Position numbers and translations under genes: made by a program
Source of the DNA: Labilithrix sp.
Lineage (GTDB): Bacteria > Myxococcota_A > Polyangia > Polyangiales > Polyangiaceae
Assembly (NCBI GenBank): GCA_019637155.1
Contig: JAHBWE010000001.1
Location: forward strand, 310,001-374,000
Length of the DNA: 64,000 nt
Direction of reading: 5' to 3'
Notes under the pieces: model-generated
What the model saw: the letters and a program-made list of their open reading frames with translations, nothing else
Database searches by the model: none
Told to the model about the DNA's origin: nothing
In this document: one piece after another, positions 58,023 through 64,000 of the stretch
Layout: each line of letters starts with the position of its first letter
How positions within the stretch are numbered: position 1 is the stretch's first letter

Positions 58023-58370
58023 TCAGCGCGGCGGGTCGTGGTGGAGCCTGCGCTCCGGGTGCTCGCGCTCCTTCGTGAGGTCGCCGGGCTTGCCGCTCGG
58101 GGACTCGCGCGAGATCGCGTCGTGCGGGCCCGGGTCGGTGCTTCCTGCCACGGCCTCGATCAGCGCCGTGATCTTCAGGAGCTCGAGCTCGGGGTCCAGA
58201 TCGATCGCGCGATCGAAGGCCTCCGGCGTGATGCCCGCGAGCTTGCTCGCGCGCGCGAGCTCGTGCGCGACGACGGAAGGGTCCTCCGCGCGCGTGGGCT
58301 CGTGCCGGATCGCCTCCGCGGCCGTACGGATCACGTCGATGAGGAGAGCGCGAGAGATCTCGGTTGCCAT
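58023..58370 (-). CDS. Small acidic protein of unknown function
   Basis: 115 residues. The first 75 form predicted helices with Leu/Ile/Ala heptads (ISRALLIDVIRTAAEAI, ASKLAGITPEAFDRAI, LELLKITALIEAVAG). The remainder is polar and disordered, with Pro, His and Arg. No family recognised. GAAGGGG lies just before the ATG at 58370, with short spacing. The frame is supported by its codon bias and helix pattern. Confidence 0.5.
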   Translation of the reverse strand: MATEISRALLIDVIRTAAEAIRHEPTRAEDPSVVAHELARASKLAGITPEAFDRAIDLDPELELLKITALIEAVAGSTDPGPHDAISRESPSGKPGDLTKEREHPERRLHHDPPR

Positions 58371-58530
58371 ATCCCCTTCGACACGCAAGCTCGATACCAT
58401 CGCTCCATGACGGCGCGTGGTCGCGGTGTCGGTCTCGTGCGCGCTCACGCGCGAGGAGGAGCTCTTCTGCTGGGGCCGCTGGTACACGGAGCGAGGGCGC
58501 GGCCGGCGCGCGTGCGCCTGAGATAATTGG

Positions 58531-60237
58531 CTATTCTCTATTTGCCAAAGATGCCAATTCGATGCTGGTGGCGTCGGCGCCTTCGGCGCTGATGGCTTGA
58601 AGGCCGATCGGCAATCCTTCGCGCGAGCGGCCGGCCGGGAACGCGGTCGCGGGCAAATAGGAGAGCGACGCGAGGCTCGACCACAGCACCTGCGTGAGCG
58701 GCGGCGGCTCGTCGTGCGGGCGAGCCGTCGTCGGCATGACGGGGCACACGAGCACGTCCCACTCCTCGAAGAACGCGCGCCACGCGCGGCGGATCGCGCG
58801 TCGCTCCGCTTCGGCGTCGGGCGGCGGGGCGTGCCCGGCGACGATCGCGCCGACGAGCGCCGCGAACGCGCGCCGGTGCGTCGCGAGGTCGAGGGCGGGG
58901 CGCGCGCGATCGGACACCGCCATGCCACGTCGCGCCGCGGCGTCGGCGAACGACTGCGCCGCGGCCGCGATCTCGTCGTCGACGGGCGCGAACGGATCGG
59001 TGGGCCACACCGCGACGCGGCGCGCCGGGCGCGCGGGGGCTCGCGTGAGCGGCCGCCCGGCGAGCACCTCGAGCGCGAGCGCGAGGTCCTCCGCGCTCCG
59101 CGCGAGCGGGCCCGCGACGGCCATGTCGGGCGCGCGCGGCATCGTGGGGAGGCCGTGGCCGGCGAGCGAGACGAGGCCGAACGTCGGCTTGTGCCCGAAG
59201 ACGCCGCAGTAGTGCGCGGGGTTGCGGACGGAGCCGCCGAGGTCGGAGCCGACGTCGAGCGCGGTGAGCCCCGCCGCGAGGGCGGCCGCGGCGCCGCCGG
59301 ACGAGCCACCGACGCCGCGCGTGGGATCGCAGGGGTTCGCGGTGCGGCCGAAGACGGGATTTTCCGTGTGGAAGTCGGCCAGCATCGCCGACACGTTCGT
59401 CTTGCCGAGCAGGACGGCGCCGGCCGCGCGGAGGCGCGCCGCGACCTCGGAGTCGCTCGTCGCCGGGTCCGCGGGCCCGAGCGCGCCGCACGTCGTCGTG
59501 AGGCCGGCGACGTCGAAGGACTCCTTCAGCGTGAGAGGCACGCCGTGGAGCGGGCCGAGCGCGGCGCCGTCGTCGCTCGCGAGCGCGGCGTCGGCCTCGC
59601 GCGCCGCCTCGAGCGCGCGCTCGAAGTCGCGGACGACGACGGCGTTGATCGCTCCGTCGAGCCGCTCGATGCGGTCGATGAAGTGCCGCGTCAGCTCCAC
59701 CGAGCTGCACTCGCGCGCGCGGATCCGCCGCGCGAGCTCGAACGCGGTTGACTCGTGGGCCTCGGCGCGAGATGTTGGTGAGGCTCGCTGTGCACGCGCG
59801 AGCTCCGCGAAGAGCGCGTTGCGCCGGCGCTGGTTCTCCTCCGGCGTCAGCTCTTCGATCCGCTGCGTGAGGACCCACAGGTGGCCGAACGGATCGCGGA
59901 CACGGGCCATGCGCTCGCCGCAGAGCTCTCCGAGCGGGAAGACGATCTCGGCGCCGGCGAGGACCGCGCGCTCGAGCGCCGCCGTCGCGTCGTCGACGCC
60001 GAGCTGCAGCACGACCGGCGAGCCGCCGAGCGACGGCGGCGCGTCGGAGTTCCACGCGCGGAGCTCCTCGGTCACGGAGAAACGAGCGTCGCCGACGGTG
60101 AGGTCGGCGTGGCTGATGGTGCCGAGGACTTCGTTGTCGTAACGGACGACGAGGTCGGCGCCGAAGGCGCGGGCATAGAAGGCGAGCGCGGCGGGCGCGT
60201 CGCGGACGACGAGGAGCGGGACGAGGAGGTTTGGCAT
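58531..60237 (-). CDS. VOC-domain / amidase (AS family) fusion protein
   Basis: 568 residues. Residues about 1-128 form a VOC (glyoxalase/bleomycin-resistance) module of PhnB-like type (FYARAFGADLVVRYD, VRDPFGHLWVL). A charged linker (about 129-160) leads to an amidase-signature domain (about 160-568). The Ser-Ser-Lys triad is intact: Lys238 (LTLKES), cis-Ser312 (GGSSGG) and nucleophile Ser336 (DLGGSVRNP). The spacings 74 and 24 match amidase-signature enzymes. I know of no common architecture joining these two domains. ATG 60237 was chosen because the VOC strand begins at once. It sits in an inverted repeat. Confidence 0.88.
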   Translation of the reverse strand: MPNLLVPLLVVRDAPAALAFYARAFGADLVVRYDNEVLGTISHADLTVGDARFSVTEELRAWNSDAPPSLGGSPVVLQLGVDDATAALERAVLAGAEIVFPLGELCGERMARVRDPFGHLWVLTQRIEELTPEENQRRRNALFAELARAQRASPTSRAEAHESTAFELARRIRARECSSVELTRHFIDRIERLDGAINAVVVRDFERALEAAREADAALASDDGAALGPLHGVPLTLKESFDVAGLTTTCGALGPADPATSDSEVAARLRAAGAVLLGKTNVSAMLADFHTENPVFGRTANPCDPTRGVGGSSGGAAAALAAGLTALDVGSDLGGSVRNPAHYCGVFGHKPTFGLVSLAGHGLPTMPRAPDMAVAGPLARSAEDLALALEVLAGRPLTRAPARPARRVAVWPTDPFAPVDDEIAAAAQSFADAAARRGMAVSDRARPALDLATHRRAFAALVGAIVAGHAPPPDAEAERRAIRRAWRAFFEEWDVLVCPVMPTTARPHDEPPPLTQVLWSSLASLSYLPATAFPAGRSREGLPIGLQAISAEGADATSIELASLANRE

Positions 60238-60257
60238 TCCGCGACGATGCGCGGAAT
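60236..60257. promoter_or_regulatory. Inverted repeat over the amidase start codon
   Basis: ATTCCGCG and CGCGGAAT flank ACGATG. The left arm includes the reverse start codon. A second palindrome, AATTCGAATT, lies at 60280-60289. It could be an operator or a translation-blocking hairpin. Confidence 0.4.
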
Positions 60258-60321
60258 CCCGAAAAGGCAATAGCTGCCTAATTCGAATTGGCGGCGCGAC
60301 GCTTTGGACGTGTGTCCGGGA

Positions 60322-62124
60322 TCAGCCCAGGAACGATTTGGGGATCGCGAGGTGCCGCGAGCGCAGGAACTCGCCGAGCGCCTTCGCCTGGCGATCGAGG
60401 CGGAGGCTCGCGATCGCGCCGCCGGCGAGGAGGCCGCGGATGACGAAGTTCACCGCGCGGAGCTTCGGGAACGCGTAGCGCTCGACGCGGAGATCGCGCG
60501 CCTCGGGGAGGAGCTCGCGGAGGCACTCCACCGTGACCTCGCTCGCGAGCCAGGTGAACGCCTCGTCGGTGCGGACCCAGAGCCCCACGTTCGCGTCGCT
60601 GCCTTTGTCGCCGGAGCGCGCGTCCACGATCGTCCCGAGCGGCGCGACCGTGAGCGTGCTCATCGCCGTCACCAGCGTGTCGCCCGCGCGTCCCTTCGGC
60701 GCCGCGGGCGCGGCCGCCACCGTCGGGACGCGCGCGTCGAGCGGCGTCATCTCCGGCGGGGGCGGGATCGCCTCCGTTCGCCCGTCGTGATGCGTGACCG
60801 TGTGCGCGAGCGCGGACTGCGCGACGAGGGTGGGCCAGTAGCCCGTCGTCTCGGTCGCGGGGCCGGGGAGGTCGAGGGCGAAGAGGCCGGGGTAGCTCGA
60901 GAGGCCTTGCTCGATGAGGGCGGAGGAGAACGCCCGCGACACCGCGCTCTCGTCGTCGCTCGTCGCGATGACGCGGAGGAGGACCGTCGCGCCGTCCTGG
61001 GTGGACGCGTTGGTCGCGGGGGAGCCGATGCGCTGGAAGGTGAGGGCGGCCTTCGTCTTCGCGAGCGCCGCGCGCGTCGCGCGCTCGAACAGCGCGATCT
61101 TCGCGTCGACGTCGAGGCCGACGAACGCGAGGGTGAGCTCGTTCCTGAACGTGCCCTTCGTCGTGATCGCGACCTTGGTCGTGGGGGGCGGCGGCTCACC
61201 CGCGACGCCGCGGATCGCGACGCGATCGGCGCCGGCCTCCTCGAGCTCGATCGAGTCGAGGCGCGTGACCACGTCCGGGTTCGCGTAGCGCGGGCCGCCG
61301 ACCTCGTAGACGAGCTGCGCGGTGACGGTCCCGATCGTGACGGCGCCGGCGGTGCCGGGGTGCTTCGTGATCACGCTGCTCCCGTCGGCGGCGACCTCGG
61401 CGATCGGGAAGGCGGGGTGCACGAGCTCCTCGATCTGCTGGAACGACGAGTAGTTCCCGCCCGTCGCCTGCGGCCCGCACTCGATCACGTGTCCGGCCGC
61501 CACCGCGCCGGCGAGGCGGCTCCAATCCGCGCGTCCCCACCGGTGCCACCACGCCGCCGCGCCGACGACGAGCGAGGCGTCGGTGACGCGCGGGCAGATC
61601 ACGACGTCGGCGCCTTCTTCGAGCGCGCGGACGATGCCCCACGCGCCGAGGTAGGCGTTCGCGGTGTGGACGAAGCCGGCCTCCTTCGGCAGCGGCGCGC
61701 CCGACTCGGTGCTCGCGAAGTCCTCGTTCGTCGCGCGGAGCTCGTCGATGCGCGGCACGAGGTCGTCGCCGGCGACGACCGCGACCTTCGGCGCGACGCC
61801 TGCTTTTTCGCCGAGCGCGCGCACCGCCTGCGCGAGGCCGACCGGGTTGAGCCCGCCCGCGTTGACGACGACCTTGATCCCGCTCGCGAGCACGGTCGCG
61901 AGCACGGGCTGGAGCTGCGCGAGGAACGTCGGCGCGTAGCCGAGGTCGGGGTTCTTCCGCCGCTGCTTGCCGAGGATCGCCATCGTGACCTCGGCGAGGT
62001 AGTCGCCGGTGACGACGTCGATCGGCCCTCCACGCACGACCTCCGCGAGCGCGCTCATGCGATCGCCGAAGAAGCCAGAGGCGTTGGCGATACGGACGGG
62101 GCGCTTGGCGTCGGGGCTCGTCAT
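60322..62124 (-). CDS. AtuA-like (DUF1446) family protein
   Basis: 600 residues from ATG 62124 (a GTG at 62148 would add 8). It matches AtuA/acyclic terpene utilization family proteins. The first ~450 residues form the main domain (RIANASGFFGDRMSA, VTGDYLAEVTMAILG, NAGGLNPVGLAQAV, CPRVTDASLVVGAAAWW, HVIECGPQATGGNY). A C-terminal ferredoxin-like domain of about 100 residues begins near DARSGDKGSDANVGLWVR. The enzymatic reaction of the family is poorly defined. In Pseudomonas, atuA belongs to the citronellol catabolism cluster. No other atu genes are visible here. TACATT lies 6 nt before the chosen start. Confidence 0.9.
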   Translation of the reverse strand: MTSPDAKRPVRIANASGFFGDRMSALAEVVRGGPIDVVTGDYLAEVTMAILGKQRRKNPDLGYAPTFLAQLQPVLATVLASGIKVVVNAGGLNPVGLAQAVRALGEKAGVAPKVAVVAGDDLVPRIDELRATNEDFASTESGAPLPKEAGFVHTANAYLGAWGIVRALEEGADVVICPRVTDASLVVGAAAWWHRWGRADWSRLAGAVAAGHVIECGPQATGGNYSSFQQIEELVHPAFPIAEVAADGSSVITKHPGTAGAVTIGTVTAQLVYEVGGPRYANPDVVTRLDSIELEEAGADRVAIRGVAGEPPPPTTKVAITTKGTFRNELTLAFVGLDVDAKIALFERATRAALAKTKAALTFQRIGSPATNASTQDGATVLLRVIATSDDESAVSRAFSSALIEQGLSSYPGLFALDLPGPATETTGYWPTLVAQSALAHTVTHHDGRTEAIPPPPEMTPLDARVPTVAAAPAAPKGRAGDTLVTAMSTLTVAPLGTIVDARSGDKGSDANVGLWVRTDEAFTWLASEVTVECLRELLPEARDLRVERYAFPKLRAVNFVIRGLLAGGAIASLRLDRQAKALGEFLRSRHLAIPKSFLG

Positions 62125-62130
62125 GACCGG

Positions 62131-62136
62131 AATGTA
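62131..62136 (-). promoter_or_regulatory. Possible leaderless -10 box (TACATT)
   Basis: Reverse-strand TACATT with 6 nt to the ATG at 62124. Confidence 0.42.
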
Positions 62137-62312
62137 ATACGATCGCACGACGGGGGTGGGTAGGCGCTGGCGTGCTGGGGGGGCGGCGGTGATCTCCGCG
62201 AGACGTCGCGTGCGGAAAGACCTTCGCAGCGCCGCACGAGAAGACCTCGCCGGTGAGGAGGCGGTAGTGCAACGCCTAAGAAGAAAAGACGCGGCTCACT
62301 GGTAGGTGAGGG

Positions 62313-63185
62313 TCATTGATCGTCCGGCGCGCGTAGGGGTGGGCTCTCGAGGGTGATGCGGCCGATCGCGCCCTGGCGGAAGTCGTGAATCAGCGCGTCG
62401 GCGGCTTTGTGCATGTCGACGACGCCGCCGGCGCGGAGGCCGCCGCGGCGTTTGCCGATCTCGACGAGGAGGTCGTGCGCGGTCGCGGGGAGGGACTTCA
62501 GCTTGTAGCGCGCCGTTACCAAAGAAGGGTAATTGGCAATCAGGTATCCGGCGCCCCACGCCGCGACGGTCTCGTAGTCGAGCGCGGAGTCGGGGATCGC
62601 GCCGCCGAAGGCGAGGCGCAGGCCCGTCTCTTCGTCCTCGATCTTCGGCCACATGATGCCGGGGTTGTCGGCGAGGACCAGCCCGTCGAGGGTGACGACC
62701 TGCTGGCTCTTCGTGACCGCCGGCTCGTCGCCGACCTTGGCCACCTTGCGGTTCGAGAGCGTGTTGATGAGGGTCGACTTCCCGACGTTGGGGATGCCCA
62801 CCACCATCGCGCGCGGCGTCTTCGCCTTCGCCGGCGCGAGGCGGCGCGCGAGCTCGGGGATGCGCGCGCGGATCTCGCCCGGCTTCGTCGTCGTGATCGC
62901 GAGGGCGAGGACCTTGCCCGGGGGCAGGCCGTCGCCGGGGCTCGGATGGACCTCGGTCTCGAAGAAGTCGATCCACGCCTTCGTGCGGGCCGGATCGGCG
63001 AGGTCGCTCTTCGAGAGGACCTTGATGCACGGCTTGTGGCGCCGGAGCTCGGTGACGACGGGGTTCTCGCTCGAGCGCGGCATGCGCGCGTCGAGCACCT
63101 CGATCACGACGTCCTGCGACGGCATCGACTCGGCCATGAGGCGCCGAGCCTTCGTCATGTGTCCGGGGTACCACTGGATCGCCAT
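62313..63185 (-). CDS. rbgA: Ribosome biogenesis GTPase (RbgA/YlqF family)
   Basis: 290 residues. It has the circularly permuted GTPase order: G4-like LSKSDLAD and SA-like TTTKPGE first, then G1 GIPNVGKST, a G2-like VTKSQQVV and G3 DNPGIM. The N-terminal MAIQWYPGHMTKARR is the diagnostic start of YlqF. A helical C-terminal domain follows (about 175-285). The protein assists late 50S subunit maturation, probably recruiting L16. The GTP-binding Lys/Asp in the G4 motif is SKSD rather than NKxD, a family variation. Upstream TAAGCT lies 10 nt from the ATG. Confidence 0.94.
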   Translation of the reverse strand: MAIQWYPGHMTKARRLMAESMPSQDVVIEVLDARMPRSSENPVVTELRRHKPCIKVLSKSDLADPARTKAWIDFFETEVHPSPGDGLPPGKVLALAITTTKPGEIRARIPELARRLAPAKAKTPRAMVVGIPNVGKSTLINTLSNRKVAKVGDEPAVTKSQQVVTLDGLVLADNPGIMWPKIEDEETGLRLAFGGAIPDSALDYETVAAWGAGYLIANYPSLVTARYKLKSLPATAHDLLVEIGKRRGGLRAGGVVDMHKAADALIHDFRQGAIGRITLESPPLRAPDDQ

Positions 63186-63206
63186 CGCGGCGCCCAGCTT
63201 AGCGCG

Positions 63207-63851
63207 TCAGGCCGCCTTCGCTTCGGCGTTCAGCTCGGAGAGGAGCTCGTCGAGCGACTCGCCGACCTGCGACGAGATCTTCTTCGGGATCGAGTCCGTC
63301 TCGGCGAGGAGGTCGCGCAGCTTCGACGCCACCTTCTTGATGTCCTTCCGCGCCGCCTCGCGCTTCTGGTGCTCGGTCGTCGGGAAGAGCGTGTCCTTGT
63401 AGAGGCGCGCGACCTTCGCCATCGGCGCCCCCTCGTCGAGGATCTTGTGGCGCACCTCCGCGACCGCCTCCTTCGGGATCGAGTCGTCGGCCTCGGCCTT
63501 CTCCTCGACGCGGCGCAGGTAGTCGATCGCCATGTAGCTCGGGAGCGTCTCGCCGATCGGATCGCGCTTCAGCACCTCCGGCGCGCGGCGGTGGAGGAAC
63601 ATGAAGCTGCCGGTCAGCTTCTCGACCGTGTCGGCGCGGAGCTTCAGCTCCGCCTTCGCGTAGCTCTCGAAGCCGTCGTAGCCCCAGCGCTCCCAGGACT
63701 TGTCCTTCTTCACGCGCGAGAGCGCCTCGCCGAGCTCGATCCAGGTCGTCTTGAACCGACGGCTGAGGCGCAACATCGTCGCGCGCTCGGGGTCGTCCGC
63801 ATGCTGCTCTTCCAGTGCCGCGAGGGCGCGATCGACGTTCGTCTGTTCCAT
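63207..63851 (-). CDS. Conserved hypothetical helical protein
   Basis: 214 residues, very charged and almost entirely helical, with no signal peptide or TM. Motifs that look conserved include RRFKTTWIELGEALSRVKK, WERWGYDGFESYAKAELKL, YLRRVEEKAEADDSIPKE and ARLYKDTLFPTTEHQK. Its N-terminal segment has some DNA-binding-like character, but I cannot name a family. Its stop is 21 bp upstream of the RbgA start on the same strand, so the two are probably cotranscribed. Confidence 0.75.
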   Translation of the reverse strand: MEQTNVDRALAALEEQHADDPERATMLRLSRRFKTTWIELGEALSRVKKDKSWERWGYDGFESYAKAELKLRADTVEKLTGSFMFLHRRAPEVLKRDPIGETLPSYMAIDYLRRVEEKAEADDSIPKEAVAEVRHKILDEGAPMAKVARLYKDTLFPTTEHQKREAARKDIKKVASKLRDLLAETDSIPKKISSQVGESLDELLSELNAEAKAA

Positions 63852-64000
63852 CGCGGCTCGCTCTACGAGACTGCTCCGTCGCTCGCAACAGGGCGGCGCG
63901 GGAGAACCTGTGGAGGGGATGGGGACGGGATCGGGAGGGTTTTCGCGCGGCGCCGCGAGGGGCGCGCGCGAAGCTGTGGAGAAGAAAATCGTCCGCGCCG

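Noticed and set aside
63909..63983. TGTGGAGGG and TGTGGAGAA resembling DnaA boxes near the right edge
   Set aside because: Only two imperfect matches, no AT-rich unwinding region, no dnaA/dnaN genes nearby.

Overview
The window looks like chromosomal DNA from a myxobacterium, most likely of the Polyangia (Sorangium/Labilithrix-type) lineage. It is very GC-rich with an extreme GCG/CTC/GAC codon bias. About fifteen predicted lipoproteins are present. It has Hanks-type Ser/Thr kinases with unusual extra domains, a one-component hybrid histidine kinase and one protein ending in a MYXO-CTERM-type tag (Cys-Ser, hydrophobic segment, Arg run). It has no rRNA, tRNA, CRISPR array, insertion sequence or prophage that I can see. 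The species assignment is inference from these traits.

Layout. 1-3.9 kb: a lipoprotein fragment, a fused alpha/beta-hydrolase plus acyl-CoA-synthetase-like protein and a one-TM protein. 4-9 kb: an L,D-transpeptidase lipoprotein, a large lipoprotein, then about 780 bp without a gene that carries a strong intrinsic terminator, and two small exported proteins. 9.3-21.4 kb: a membrane-linked cluster consisting of a Bax-inhibitor-1 homologue, a small K+-channel-like protein, a YqiJ-like OB-fold membrane protein, a degenerate trypsin-like protein, a flotillin, a small lipoprotein and a 1908-residue AAA ATPase. I regard this as the most interesting locus. 21.4-27.9 kb: Uma2 nuclease-like protein, SDR, Cys-rich lipoprotein, Bpt aminoacyl-transferase back-to-back with a deacetylase-like protein, UspA/YqeY pair and a TPR/PEGA-like protein. 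27.9-36 kb: coiled-coil/HEAT protein, propeller-like lipoprotein, Ser/Thr kinase with HEAT-like tail and two unassigned proteins. 36-41 kb: AI-2E-type permease followed by an Mla/MCE lipid transport operon (STAS-MlaE, MlaF, MlaD, PqiC-like lipoprotein). 41-49 kb: ferritin-like lipoprotein, hybrid histidine kinase, two overlapping LuxR-type regulators, a kinase-receiver fusion, an outer membrane barrel and a lipoprotein. 49-58.4 kb: SUMF1-fold protein, Cys-rich lipoprotein, plant-type FabI, a TolC-like protein translationally coupled to a GH44 glucanase, a degenerate serine recombinase, an SGNH hydrolase, an acyl desaturase and a small acidic protein. 58.5-64 kb: VOC-amidase fusion, AtuA-like protein, the RbgA/YlqF GTPase and a conserved hypothetical.

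Cross-cutting observations. Many stand-alone genes have no Shine-Dalgarno sequence but a TAnnnT-like hexamer (often TACnnT) 6-10 nt before the start codon, which suggests widespread leaderless transcription. One divergent pair (bpt and the deacetylase) is separated by only 17 bp holding two overlapping boxes. A roughly 97-bp GC-rich dispersed repeat occurs twice, with a third partial copy. Several enzymes look catalytically dead (ANL synthetase domain, trypsin-like domain, serine recombinase), and several domain fusions deserve attention.
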